Shown here: positions 45,123 to 55,694 of the stretch, piece after piece
Numbering within the stretch: the first letter of the stretch is position 1
How the letters are laid out: each line of letters begins with the position of its first letter
Assembly (NCBI RefSeq): GCF_020889785.1
Contig: NZ_JACMYK010000024.1
Location: forward strand, 1 to 64,000
Reading direction: 5' to 3'
DNA length: 64,000 bases
Source of the DNA: Bradyrhizobium acaciae
GTDB lineage: Bacteria; Pseudomonadota; Alphaproteobacteria; Rhizobiales; Xanthobacteraceae
Notes under the pieces: generated by a model
Database searches by the model: none
What the model was told of the DNA's origin: nothing
What the model saw: the letters and a program-made list of their open reading frames with translations, nothing else
Made by a program: the position numbers and the translations under genes

Positions 45123-46463
45123 ATGAACAAACGACAGCTTTCCCTCAATCTCTTCATCTATCCCGGCGGCCATCACGAAGCGGCATGGCGCTACAAGGGG
45201 TCCGCCGCGGATCGAATCCTCGACGTGACCTACTATCAGGAGCTGGCGCAGCGCGCCGAGGCGCAGAAGTTCGACGCGATCTTCTTCGCCGACGGACCCG
45301 CGCTCGCCGACAACGTCCGCTATGCGCAGCGCTTCCGTTTCGAGCCGATCACCTGGCTGGCCGCGATTGCCGTCGCCACCAAACGCATCGGCCTGATCGC
45401 AACCGCATCGACCACCTACACCGAACCCTACAATCTTGCCCGCCTGTTCGCCTCACTCGATCATCTCAGCGGCGGCCGCGCCGGCTGGAACATCGTGACC
45501 ACGAGCAACGCGCTGGCGGCGCAGAATTTCGGGCTGCCCGAACACCCGCCCCATCACGAACGTTACGAGCGAGCGCGGGAATATCTCGATGTCATCACGC
45601 GGCTGTGGGACAGCTGGGAAGACGACGCCGTGGTGAACGATCCCGCGTCCGGCATTTTCGCCGACACCGGAAAGATTCATTCGATCGATCATGTCGGAAA
45701 GCATTTCCGGGTGCGCGGCCCGCTCAACATCTCGCGGACGCCGCAGGGACGGCCGGTTTATGTCCAGGCAGGCTCGTCCGATGACGGACGCGCCTTTGCC
45801 GCGCGCTTTGCCGAGGCGATCTTCACTGCGCATCAGACGCTCGCGAGTGCCCAGGAGTTCTATGCCGACATCAAGCGGCAGGCACGAGCCTTCGACCGCA
45901 GTCCCGATCAGGTCAAGATCCTGCCCGGTATCAGTCCCTTCATCGCCAGCACGCAGGCCGAGGCCGACCGGCTCCAGGACGAATTCAACGAGCTGATCCA
46001 ACCGGAATACTCGTTGACCCAGCTTCGTCAGATGATCGGGCTCGATCTCTCCGGCTTCGACCTCGACGGCCCCTTCCCGCGCCATCTGATCGACACCGGC
46101 AGCGCCCGCGGCGTGGCGAGCCGCTTCAAGCTCGTGGTCGACATCGTCGATCGCGAGAAGCCGACCATTCGCCAGCTCGTGCAGCGGCTGGCCGGTGCGC
46201 GCGGCCACTGGGTGATCGCCGGGCCGCCGGAGAAGATCGCCGACAACATCCAGACCTGGTTCGAGAACGGTGCCGCCGACGGCTTCAACGTGATGCCGCC
46301 CTGGCTACCCGGCGGCTTCGATATCTTCGCCGAGCAGGTGGTGCCGATCCTGCGCAAGCGCGGCCTGTTCCGCGAAGAGTACACCGGAGCGACGCTGCGC
46401 GACCATTACGGCCTGAGCAGACCGGAGAGCCTGTTCTCGGGATCGATCAAGGCGATCGCGTGA
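45123..46463 (+). CDS. LLM flavin monooxygenase (NtaA/SnaA/DszA type)
   Basis: A 446-residue FMNH2-dependent monooxygenase paralogous to the gene at 33005: QLSLNLFIYPGGHHEAAWRYKG, QKFDAIFFADGPAL, ARLFASLDHLSGGRAGWNIVTT, RPVYVQAGSSDDGRAFAA, DGFNVMPPWLPGGFDIFAEQ. It is likely part of an operon with the upstream methyltransferase and the downstream MetQ paralogue, which would import its substrate. The ribosome site is weak (GCGAG). Confidence 0.88.
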   Translation: MNKRQLSLNLFIYPGGHHEAAWRYKGSAADRILDVTYYQELAQRAEAQKFDAIFFADGPALADNVRYAQRFRFEPITWLAAIAVATKRIGLIATASTTYTEPYNLARLFASLDHLSGGRAGWNIVTTSNALAAQNFGLPEHPPHHERYERAREYLDVITRLWDSWEDDAVVNDPASGIFADTGKIHSIDHVGKHFRVRGPLNISRTPQGRPVYVQAGSSDDGRAFAARFAEAIFTAHQTLASAQEFYADIKRQARAFDRSPDQVKILPGISPFIASTQAEADRLQDEFNELIQPEYSLTQLRQMIGLDLSGFDLDGPFPRHLIDTGSARGVASRFKLVVDIVDREKPTIRQLVQRLAGARGHWVIAGPPEKIADNIQTWFENGAADGFNVMPPWLPGGFDIFAEQVVPILRKRGLFREEYTGATLRDHYGLSRPESLFSGSIKAIA

Positions 46464-46547
46464 TCGCCTGACGATGCCGCGGCACGGCCGGCCTCGTGTC
46501 GGCCGCGATCGATGTTTGCCTCAGCACCTAAGGATTTGACGGTTCCA

Positions 46548-47366
46548 ATGACGACGATGCGTTCCCTGTTCCGTTCCGCCGTTCTGCTTCTCGGCGCCCT
46601 CACCGGCGCTGCCCTGCACGCGGAGACACCAGCCAAAGCCGATCTGAAAGTCGGCTTCGTGCCGGGTCCCTACATCGATGAGTTCAAGGTTGGCGTCGCG
46701 CCGGAGCTGGAGAAGAAGGGGTACCGCATCCGCTATCTCGAGTTCTCGACCGGGTTGGAAGCCAACAATGCCGTGTTCAAGGGCGAGATCGACGCCAATG
46801 TCATGCAGCATACCATCTTCCTGAACTCGTACAACGAGCGGCAGCAGACCGACCTCGTTGGTATCGTCCACGTGCCGACGCCACCGATGGGGCTCTATTC
46901 GAAGAAGCACGCCGTGGGCTCGCCGATCAAACCCGGCTCGACCGTGGCCGTGCCCAACGATCCCGTCAATCTGCAGCGCGCGCTCTGGATCCTGCGCGAT
47001 CTCGGGCTCGTCGAGATTCGCGACTCCAAGCCGGTCGAAGTCAGCGAACTCGACGTGATCAAGAACCCGGGCGGCATCAAGATCGTGCCACTGGAGGCGG
47101 CCCAAGCACCGCGTGCGCTCGACGATGTCGACTTCGCCGCGATCCAGGGCAATTTCGCGATCTACAGCGGTCTGAAACTGACCAATGCGTTCGCCCTGGA
47201 GAATATGACGACGCCCTACATCAATGTGGTCGCAGTGAAAAAAGCCAACACGGATGCTCCGTGGGCACAGGACATCGTTGCCGGCTACAAATCGCAGACC
47301 TTCAGATCCGCGATCCTGTCGGATCGGTTCTATGACGGATTTACCCTGCCGGATTACCTGAAATGA
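46548..47366 (+). CDS. MetQ/NlpA-family ABC substrate-binding protein
   Basis: A 272-residue receptor, the most divergent of the four MetQ paralogues here. Signal peptide SLFRSAVLLLGALTGAALHA-ET without lipobox. Segments VGFVPGPYIDEFKVGVAPEL, GEIDANVMQHTIFLN, NDPVNLQRALWILRDLGLV and NPGGIKIVPLEAAQAPRAL. No transporter subunits are adjacent, so it may share MetNI at 28.9-30.7 kb. The start could also be the ATG at 46557. Convergent with the dehydrogenase gene. Confidence 0.88.
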   Translation: MTTMRSLFRSAVLLLGALTGAALHAETPAKADLKVGFVPGPYIDEFKVGVAPELEKKGYRIRYLEFSTGLEANNAVFKGEIDANVMQHTIFLNSYNERQQTDLVGIVHVPTPPMGLYSKKHAVGSPIKPGSTVAVPNDPVNLQRALWILRDLGLVEIRDSKPVEVSELDVIKNPGGIKIVPLEAAQAPRALDDVDFAAIQGNFAIYSGLKLTNAFALENMTTPYINVVAVKKANTDAPWAQDIVAGYKSQTFRSAILSDRFYDGFTLPDYLK

Positions 47367-47395
47367 CGATCTGACGGTAGTCCCGCCTGCGAGCG

Positions 47396-48154
47396 TTAGA
47401 CCCAGCCGCCATCGACGATGTAGTTCTGGTTGGTGCAGGCGCCGCTGTCGTCGGCGGCAAAGAACAGCACGACGCGGGCGATGTCGTCAGGCACGAGCTT
47501 GCGCTTGAGGCATTGCCGCTGCATCAGCTCGGCCACGCCTTCGGGCGTCAACCAGTTGTCCTGCTGCCGTTGGGTCATGATCCATCCGGGCAGAATGGAA
47601 TTGACCCGCACGTTGCTCGGACCGAGATCGCGGGCGAGCGCGCGGGTGAGCCCCTGAACCGCCGACTTCGCCGTCGTGTAGCAGGGCATGTTGCCCTGGC
47701 CGATCACCCAGCTCACCGAGCCGATATTGATGATCGAACCTCCGCCTGCCTGTTTCATGTCCGGTGCGACGGCCTGGGCGCTGAAGAACTGATGCTTCAG
47801 ATTGGTGGCGAACCGCTCGTCCCAATATTCCGGCGTGACATCCTCGATCGCGTGCCGGTCGTCGCGGGCCGCATTGTTGACCAGGATGGTGATCGGCCCG
47901 ATCGCTTCGCGGATGCCGGCGACTGCGCGTCGCAGGGCGGCGATGTCGCGCAGATCGGCGCGCTCGAAATGTACGCGGGACTGCGCCGGCAGGCTGGCAA
48001 GCAGTTGCTTTGATGCCGCCTCGTCGATGTCGATGAATCCGACCCGCGCGCCCTGGCTGACAAACTGGCGGACGATGGCCTCGCCGATGCCGGAGCCGCC
48101 ACCGGTTACCAGGACGGTCCGGTCCTTGAGGCTTGGATAGATGGCACCCTGCAT
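47396..48154 (-). CDS. Short-chain dehydrogenase/reductase
   Basis: A 252-residue classical SDR: nucleotide motif TGGGSGIGEAIV near residue 17, an acidic residue in GFIDIDEA indicating NAD preference, NNAARDD, catalytic Ser in NIGSVSWVIG, and Y-x3-K as YTTAK. The tail ends in IVDGGWV. Sugar dehydrogenases of this type oxidise xylose, arabinose, galactose or fucose. It lies 78 bp after the ROK regulator gene on the same strand and next to sugar importers, supporting a sugar substrate. Confidence 0.88.
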   Translation of the reverse strand: MQGAIYPSLKDRTVLVTGGGSGIGEAIVRQFVSQGARVGFIDIDEAASKQLLASLPAQSRVHFERADLRDIAALRRAVAGIREAIGPITILVNNAARDDRHAIEDVTPEYWDERFATNLKHQFFSAQAVAPDMKQAGGGSIINIGSVSWVIGQGNMPCYTTAKSAVQGLTRALARDLGPSNVRVNSILPGWIMTQRQQDNWLTPEGVAELMQRQCLKRKLVPDDIARVVLFFAADDSGACTNQNYIVDGGWV

Positions 48155-48232
48155 TGGCGTTCTCTCGATTTGGCGCCGGAAGCGCGTCGGTTGCGTTGCT
48201 GCGGCTCAGTCAAGCGCCGCAGCTCCCGAGAT

Positions 48233-49504
48233 TCACTCGGTCGTCTCCATGTGGTTTCGATCAACGACCCGCAGCGTCCGCCGCACCATGCCGTCGACAA
48301 TCGTCGCCGACTCGCTTGGACGCACGTATGTCGCCGTGGACTTGAGCAGCCACGGCAACACCGCCTGCTCGAGCCGTTCTTCATAGGCACTGCGCATCAT
48401 GTCGAACGCCTCCAGGCCGGGACCTGCGAGGATGACATGGTGCGGGCGCAGCACCGATATCGTCGTGGCGACCGCCTCGGCAAGCGCGTGGCCTGCCTGC
48501 CGGAATAATTGCTCGAGACGGGGATCGCCGGCGCGCGCCCGCGCGCGCAACAGAGCCATCTGCGCCTCGGACGGCTGCTGCGACACTGCCGGCGGCAGGT
48601 CGAGAAAGGTGCGCGCGTCGCGATAGAGCGCATAGTCGGCGAGATGAGCCTCGATGCAGCCGCGCTGACCGCAGCGGCATTGCGGACCGTTCGCCCCCAA
48701 CTTCACGTGGCCGATCTCGCTGCCCGCCCCGGCCCCCCAGCGCGCTTCACCGTCGACGACGATGCCCATGCCGATGCCGTGCCCGACCATGAGCGTCGCG
48801 GTGAGGCCCTGCGCCAGAGCCGGCTCGGCCGCCACGAGGGAGAGCGCGACCGCAACCGCATCGTTCGCCATCACAACCTCGACGCCGAACGCCTCGCGGA
48901 TCGGCTTCGCCAGATCGACGTCGGTAATCGACAGCGCCGGGCTCCACAGATGCCTGCCAGTGTCGGCGTCGACGATGCCTTGGAGCGCCATCCCGATTCC
49001 GAGCAGCCGATGTCGCGGCGTGGCGGTCGCATCAAGCATGGCTTCGATCTGCGCGATCACGAGATCGCACAACGCAGCTGCATCGAGCGCGCGCGTCGTG
49101 AGTTCAAGCCGCGATTGCGCCAGGGCAGAGCCGCTGTAATCCGCGATCAATGTCTCGATCAGATTCATGCGGAGCGAGACCGCAACGATGCGGCCGAACT
49201 CAGGGTTCAGGGTCAGCAAGACCGCCGGCCGGCCGCGGCGACGGCCGTTCAAGCCATCCGCATCCTCTTCGTCGGCGTCGTCGGGCCACAACGTCGCCGT
49301 CTCTGTCTCGGCTTCGCAGAGCAGCTCTTCCGCTATCAGTTTCGATGTGATGGCCGAAATGGCCGGAAAGCTCAGCCCCGTGCTGCGTGCGAGCTCGACG
49401 CGCGGCAATGGCCCCTGACGTCGCAAGACTTCGACGAGCCGGCCGCGGTTCGATCCGCGCGCCAAGCTTGAAGCTCGTCTGAGCGGCTCGGACTGTTCAT
49501 TCAT
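48233..49504 (-). CDS. ROK-family transcriptional repressor
   Basis: A 423-residue regulator. N-terminal helix-turn-helix (VELARSTGLSFPAISAITSKL), an acidic insert of about 25 residues (DDADEEDADG) before the GRPAVLL strand, and the ROK sugar-kinase-like domain with zinc motif CRCGQRGCIEAH and EIGHVKLG. XylR/NagC-like proteins of this kind repress sugar transport genes and respond to the sugar. The ATG at 49504 is preferred over a TTG at 49549. It is divergent from the importer at 49746, its probable target. Confidence 0.88.
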   Translation of the reverse strand: MNEQSEPLRRASSLARGSNRGRLVEVLRRQGPLPRVELARSTGLSFPAISAITSKLIAEELLCEAETETATLWPDDADEEDADGLNGRRRGRPAVLLTLNPEFGRIVAVSLRMNLIETLIADYSGSALAQSRLELTTRALDAAALCDLVIAQIEAMLDATATPRHRLLGIGMALQGIVDADTGRHLWSPALSITDVDLAKPIREAFGVEVVMANDAVAVALSLVAAEPALAQGLTATLMVGHGIGMGIVVDGEARWGAGAGSEIGHVKLGANGPQCRCGQRGCIEAHLADYALYRDARTFLDLPPAVSQQPSEAQMALLRARARAGDPRLEQLFRQAGHALAEAVATTISVLRPHHVILAGPGLEAFDMMRSAYEERLEQAVLPWLLKSTATYVRPSESATIVDGMVRRTLRVVDRNHMETTE

Positions 49505-49634
49505 ATCGGCTTTTTTAATTCGCTTGCTGAAATTATTCAACTTGGACAACTCAGATACAGGTCAAAAGGCGGCGATAGTGGCAGCAAAACATCACTATCA
49601 TACTATTCTCGCGTGAGGATGCGCGTTCGAACAC

Positions 49635-49679
49635 CCTTGACTGGACATTTCGTCGCGCTAATTTATTAGTTACGTGAAT
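49635..49679 (+). promoter_or_regulatory. Candidate promoter and ROK operator
   Basis: TTGACT at 49635-49640 with TAATTT at 49657-49662 (16-bp spacer) is a plausible sigma-70 promoter for the sugar importer. TTATT at 49661-49665 and AATAA at 49675-49679 form an AT-rich inverted repeat of the shape bound by NagC/Mlc-type ROK repressors, overlapping the start region. Confidence 0.45.
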
Positions 49680-49745
49680 AAAATAAGGCGTGAAAAGCGC
49701 CGGACGTGAAATCCCCTCGGCGGGGGTATCGATAGGGAGGTGCAT

Positions 49746-50711
49746 ATGTATGTCTCAACGAAACGATTGATCGTGCCAGTATTGGCGGGCGCAGCCGTGT
49801 TCGCAATGGCAATGGGGACGGCGCAGGCCCAGCAGAAGAAGACCATCGCGCTGGTGACCAATGTCGCGGCCGACTTCTGGACCATCGCAGGCCGCGGGCT
49901 CGAGAAGGCGCAGAAAGAACACCCGGAATACAATATCGAACTGATCGTCACCAATGAGGGGACGGCGGCCGGCCAGCGCCGCGAGTTGGACGACCTGCTG
50001 GTCCGCGGCGTCGCCGGCATCTCGATTTCGGTCGACGATGCCCCGCATGCAACCGAAGAACTCAACAAGGTTGCGGCCAAGACCGTGCTGATCACGACGG
50101 ATAGCGACGCACCGCAGAGCAATCGTCTCGCCTATATCGGCACCGACAACGTCGCAGCCGGGCGTCAGGCCGGCGAGGAGATCAAGAAAGCGCTGCCGAA
50201 CGGCGGCAAGATCGCGCTGTTCGTCGGAACGATGGACGCCGACAACGCCCGCGAGCGCGTGCAAGGCATCAAGGAAGCGATCGCCGGCACCAAGGTCGAG
50301 CTGGTAGACGTCTTCACCGACCAGGTCGACTTCGCCAAAGCCAAGGCGAACATGGAGAACGTGCTCGTCAAGTACCCCGACATCGCCCTGCTGTCCGGCC
50401 TCTGGAGCTACGAGACCCCACTGATCTATGACGCGGTGAAGGCCGCAGGCAAGGCCGGCAAGGTGAAGATCGTCGGCTTCGACGAGGACCAGCGCACGCT
50501 GCGCGGCATTTCCGACGGAACGATCGAATCGACGGTCGTGCAGCAGCCCTACGAGTTCGGCTATCTCTCCGCCACCAACATCATCAAGACGCTGAACGGC
50601 GACAAGTCCTGGATTCCGAAGGACAGCAAACTGATCGTTCCGACCAAAGTGATCAGCAAGACCAATGTCGCCGAGTTCGCCGGACAGATGAAAGAACTGC
50701 TGAAGAAGTAA
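49746..50711 (+). CDS. Sugar ABC substrate-binding protein (RbsB-like)
   Basis: A 321-residue periplasmic receptor. Signal peptide LIVPVLAGAAVFAMAMGTAQA-QQ. Type I fold parts: TIALVTNVAADFWTIAGRGLEKAQ, GVAGISISVDDAPH, TTDSDAPQSNRLAYIGTDNVAAG and LSGLWSYETPLIYDAVKAAGK. GGGAGG directly precedes the ATG at 49746. It heads an operon with the double-domain ATPase and a (frameshifted) permease. The hairpin after its stop would favour higher expression of the receptor. Ligand unknown, presumably a monosaccharide. Confidence 0.9.
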   Translation: MYVSTKRLIVPVLAGAAVFAMAMGTAQAQQKKTIALVTNVAADFWTIAGRGLEKAQKEHPEYNIELIVTNEGTAAGQRRELDDLLVRGVAGISISVDDAPHATEELNKVAAKTVLITTDSDAPQSNRLAYIGTDNVAAGRQAGEEIKKALPNGGKIALFVGTMDADNARERVQGIKEAIAGTKVELVDVFTDQVDFAKAKANMENVLVKYPDIALLSGLWSYETPLIYDAVKAAGKAGKVKIVGFDEDQRTLRGISDGTIESTVVQQPYEFGYLSATNIIKTLNGDKSWIPKDSKLIVPTKVISKTNVAEFAGQMKELLKK

Positions 50712-50724
50712 CTTCAGTCGGCGT

Positions 50725-50757
50725 CACCGCCCGGCCGCTACAGGCCGCCGGGCGGTG
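50725..50757 (+). other. Intercistronic stem-loop
   Basis: CACCGCCCGGC at 50725-50735 and GCCGGGCGGTG at 50747-50757 form a perfect 11-bp stem with an 11-nt loop between receptor and ATPase genes. No T run follows. Such hairpins protect the upstream receptor mRNA and give the usual excess of binding protein. Confidence 0.65.
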
Positions 50758-50775
50758 TGCAGGAGGACATGCCGA

Positions 50776-52298
<1,523 letters not shown>

Positions 52299-52302
<4 letters not shown>

Positions 52303-53341
52303 TGAAGAAGGAACTCGGACTGTTCTTGCTGCTCGCGGTGATCTCCGCCATCACGGGCGCGATCAATCCTGCCTTCCTGTCGTTCGTGAACCTGCTGAAC
52401 ATGGCCAATCTGATCGGCCTGTTCGGTGTGTTCGCGCTGGGCGAAGGGCTCGTCATCATCACCGGAGGCATCGACCTCTCGCTCGGCTCGATGTTCGCGC
52501 TGCTCGGCGTCGTCTTCATCGACCTTCTGACGACGTATCAGTGCCATGGCCCTTCGCGCTGCTGCTGGTGCTGATGGGCGGGCTGGCGCTCGGCGGCATC
52601 CAGGGCTTCCTGATCACACGGCTGAAGATGCAGCCCTTCATCGTGACGCTGTGCGGGCTTTTGATCTATCGCGGCGCGGCGCGCTACTACACCAGCGATT
52701 CGACGCGCGGCTTCGGCTATGGTGACGAGGCCAGCACGCTGAGCAATATCGCATCCGGCAATATCGGGGGCATTCCGAACACCTTCATCTTCCTGATCAT
52801 CCTTGCGCTGATCCTCGGCGTGCTGTTGCACCGCTCGGTCTACGGACGCTGGCTCTATGCCGTGGGCAAGAACGAGGAAGCGGCGCGCTTCTCCGGTATC
52901 AACACCAATCTCGTGATCGCAACCGCCTATGTCATCAGCGGCGGCCTAGCCGGCGTTTCGACCGTGATGTTCGTCTTCTATACCAACTCGGTCTCGCCGA
53001 GTTCCTTCGGCAACTTCTACGAACTCTACGCGATTGCGGCGGCCGTGCTCGGCGGCTGCAGCCTGCGCGGCGGCGAAGGCTCCATCCTCGGCATCGTGCT
53101 GGGGACAGCGTTGCTGCAAGTGCTGCAGAATCTCGTGAACATCCTGGGCATTCCCAATTCGCTGAACTTCGCGGTGATGGGGACCGTGATTCTGATCGGC
53201 GTGCTGGCGGATCAGCAATTGCAGGCCCGGCGGCGGCGCAAGGCAGCGTTGGCCGGCCTCGCCCGCACGGCGCCGAAGAAGGACAGCACCATTCTGCAAA
53301 GCGCTACTGCCCTGCCAACGAGGACGGGCGATCAGGCATGA
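52299..53341 (+). pseudogene. Sugar ABC permease (RbsC-like), frameshifted
   Basis: Two frames make up one permease of about 346 residues. The first (52299-52574) reads to IDLLTTYQ at 52541 and then runs into unrelated residues. The second, open from 52541 in the overlapping frame, continues with VPWPFALLLVLMGGLALGG. One missing G near 52541 (CAGTGCCATGG for expected CAGGTGCCATGG) would explain it. Segments LVIITGGIDLSLGSMFALLG, NEEAARFSGINTNLVIATAYVISG and AAAVLGGCSLRGGEGSILG are typical RbsC parts. It may be a sequencing error, a real mutation, or rescued by -1 slippage. Confidence 0.8.
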
Positions 53342-53541
53342 CAGCTCGATAAGGATATCCGCAGCCGGGAATATGGTCGCAGCTACGTGAGTAGAGGAAC
53401 AAGGGGAAGAGTTTGTGCGCGCAGATTCTATCTAAAGTTGACGAGCAGACAAACTGAACCGGAGCACGTTCCAGGCTGAAGGGCTTTGGGCGGGACGTGA
53501 CAGAAAATGGGACAAAGCCGGGGACGCTGGGAGTGCAGAAA
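53342..53541 (+). other. Intergenic region before the porin gene
   Basis: A 200-bp gap of moderate GC. The frame of the porin opens at a GTG at 53497, but the signal peptide starts at 53542. It should hold a porin promoter; none is clear. Confidence 0.3.
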
Positions 53542-54891
53542 ATGTTGCATAGGTCTTTAAACACCGCGCGGGCATGCGGCGTGGGGATCGCTTTGTTATC
53601 GCTGTTCGGCAGCGGCGCGCATGCGGCCGATCTGCTCACGAAGGCTCCGCCTGTACCTTACACAGAGACCGATGATTTCTGGACAAGACCGTATCTGTTC
53701 GGCGATCTCGGCAGGACGCAGCTGAAGGAGCGGGGCATCTCGCTGGCCCTGACGCTGGGCGACGAAGCCGTCACCAATTTGTCGGGCGGCAGCAGGAACA
53801 CCGGCGCCAACGCCGGGCAGTTGTTCTTTCAAGCCAAGTTCGACATGGCGAAGCTTGCCGGCATTCAAGGCGGTACGGTTGGCCTCACGCTGGTCGACCG
53901 CTTTGGCCGCAACCTGAATGACGAGGCAGGCATCCCGGCCCTGCAGTTGACCAACGAAGTGTTCGGCCGCGGCAATATTCTGCGCCTGACCGAACTCTAC
54001 TACTCACAGAAGCTGTTCGATGATCGCCTCGAACTCAAGGGCGGCCGTCTTCCAGTCGGTTCCGACTTCTTCTTCGGCCTGTGCGAGTTCATCAACCTGA
54101 CCTTCTGCGGCGGCCAGCCCGGCAACATCCAGGGTGGCTACATCTATAACTGGCCGGTGAGCCAGTGGGCTGGTGTCGCACACTACAACTTCACCAAGGA
54201 ATGGCAGCTGTCCATCGGCGTCTACGACGCCAACCCGAACTATCTGACGACCTCGGACTCCGCGACTTACTTCCTGCCTGGTGTCCCTGGCTCGAGCCGC
54301 GCCTCAGGCGTGCTGGTGCCGGTCGAGGTGGTCTGGGCGCCGAGCGGTCCCTTGAACGGGACGTGGAGGTTTGGCGGCTGGTACGACAGCGCGTCCACGA
54401 TTGACGGTGGCTTGCCGGGCATCATTGCAGCTATCCCGGGCGTCGATGGTGTCCCCGGCCAAAATCTGGGCGATCAACGCGGCCGCTATGGCGTCTATGA
54501 GTCGATCCTGCAGCGGCTGACCGTTGAGGGTGCAAAGGCACAAGGTTGGTATATGTTCCTCAATACGACCGTCGCCGATCACCGGACGTCGTATCAGGAC
54601 TACCAGGTCGCCCTGGGCTTCAGGCACACCGGAACCTTCTCCTGGCGCCCCGAAGACGAAGTCGGCTTCGCGGTGGGTACGACCCACGTGAACTCGGCCG
54701 CGCTCACCCTGAATGCAGGCGGCAACGAAGTTCCGATCGAAGCCTGGTACGGATGGCAGGCGACCGGCTGGATGAACCTCAAGTTCGACGCGCAGTACGT
54801 GATCAATCCCGGCGGGCGCGGCTACAATGCCGCCGGCATCAAGACCGAGAATGCCTGGGTCCTTGGTCTGCGCACGCTGGTGCACTTCTGA
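53542..54891 (+). CDS. Carbohydrate-selective porin, OprB family
   Basis: A 449-residue outer-membrane porin. Signal peptide RACGVGIALLSLFGSGAHA-AD. The mature part has alternating beta strands and OprB features: RPYLFGDLGRTQLKERGISL, RLTELYYSQKLFDDRLELKGGRLPVGSDF, GGYIYNWPVSQWAGVAHYNF, SILQRLTVEGAKAQGWYMFLNTT, and a C-terminal Phe (TLVHF) required for assembly. It admits sugars to the periplasm for the two flanking importers. GGGAG precedes the ATG at 53542. Confidence 0.9.
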   Translation: MLHRSLNTARACGVGIALLSLFGSGAHAADLLTKAPPVPYTETDDFWTRPYLFGDLGRTQLKERGISLALTLGDEAVTNLSGGSRNTGANAGQLFFQAKFDMAKLAGIQGGTVGLTLVDRFGRNLNDEAGIPALQLTNEVFGRGNILRLTELYYSQKLFDDRLELKGGRLPVGSDFFFGLCEFINLTFCGGQPGNIQGGYIYNWPVSQWAGVAHYNFTKEWQLSIGVYDANPNYLTTSDSATYFLPGVPGSSRASGVLVPVEVVWAPSGPLNGTWRFGGWYDSASTIDGGLPGIIAAIPGVDGVPGQNLGDQRGRYGVYESILQRLTVEGAKAQGWYMFLNTTVADHRTSYQDYQVALGFRHTGTFSWRPEDEVGFAVGTTHVNSAALTLNAGGNEVPIEAWYGWQATGWMNLKFDAQYVINPGGRGYNAAGIKTENAWVLGLRTLVHF

Positions 54892-54897
54892 ACCGGA

Positions 54898-54940
54898 GGG
54901 GTTACCAGCATGCCTGAGCGAGACCAGCCATGGTAACCCC
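54898..54940 (+). promoter_or_regulatory. Inverted repeat covering an ATPase start codon
   Basis: GGGGTTACCA at 54898-54907 and TGGTAACCCC at 54931-54940 are a perfect 10-bp inverted repeat. The right arm contains the TG of the ATG at 54930 and the next two codons, so the folded mRNA would hide the start of the ATPase gene. It could regulate translation or be a porin terminator. Confidence 0.55.
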
Positions 54941-55694
54941 TCACGATGCCGGGCTAGCGGTCCTGGAGTTGAAGGGCATTGGCAAGGAGTTCGGCGCCAT
55001 TCGCGCGTTGCATGGCGTCGACCTGCGCATTTCTCCCGGCGAGGTAGTCGGCCTGATGGGAGACAACGGCGCCGGCAAGTCCACGCTCGTCAAGATCATC
55101 GCCGGCAACTTCCCGCCAAGTCACGGCGAGATCCGCTTTGACGGCAAGCCGGTTCATTTCGGCCGTCCGATCGATGCCCGCGCGGTCGGCATAGAGGTGG
55201 TCTATCAGGATCTCGCGCTCGCCGACAATCTCACGGCAGCGGCCAATGTCTTCCTCGGCCGTGAACTCAAGCGCAAGCTTGGACCGTTCGCCTTGCTCGA
55301 TCACAAGGCAATGGCGGCGCGCGCGCTGGAGCTGTTCGGCGAGCTGCGCTCGGAAACCCGTCCGCACGATCTCGTCAAGCAGATGTCGGGAGGCCAACGC
55401 CAGGCGGTTGCGATCGCGCGGACGCGGCTATCCAATGCCAAGCTCGTGATGATGGACGAGCCGACGGCCGCGATCTCGGTCCGCCAGGTCGAGCAGGTCC
55501 TGAGCCTGATCCATCGCCTGAAGGAACAGGGCGTCGCGGTCATGTTGATCTCGCACCGCATGCCGGACGTGTTCGCGGTCTGCGACCGCGTCGTCGTCAT
55601 GCGTCGCGGCGAGAAGCGTGCCGACAAGGCGATCGGCGACACCAGCCCCGAGGAAGTCACCTCCCTGATCACGGGAGCGAAGGAGGCTGCGTGA
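54930..55694 (+). CDS. Sugar ABC ATPase, single domain (FrcA-like)
   Basis: A 254-residue ATPase with one nucleotide-binding domain: Walker A GDNGAGKST, MSGGQRQAVAIARTRL, Walker B LVMMDEPTAAI and ISHRMPD. Most sugar importers of the RbsA group have a two-domain ATPase; the single-domain form and gene order here recall the rhizobial fructose importer FrcBCA. Its stop overlaps the permease ATG. The start lies inside the right arm of an inverted repeat. Confidence 0.92.
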   Translation: MVTPHDAGLAVLELKGIGKEFGAIRALHGVDLRISPGEVVGLMGDNGAGKSTLVKIIAGNFPPSHGEIRFDGKPVHFGRPIDARAVGIEVVYQDLALADNLTAAANVFLGRELKRKLGPFALLDHKAMAARALELFGELRSETRPHDLVKQMSGGQRQAVAIARTRLSNAKLVMMDEPTAAISVRQVEQVLSLIHRLKEQGVAVMLISHRMPDVFAVCDRVVVMRRGEKRADKAIGDTSPEEVTSLITGAKEAA

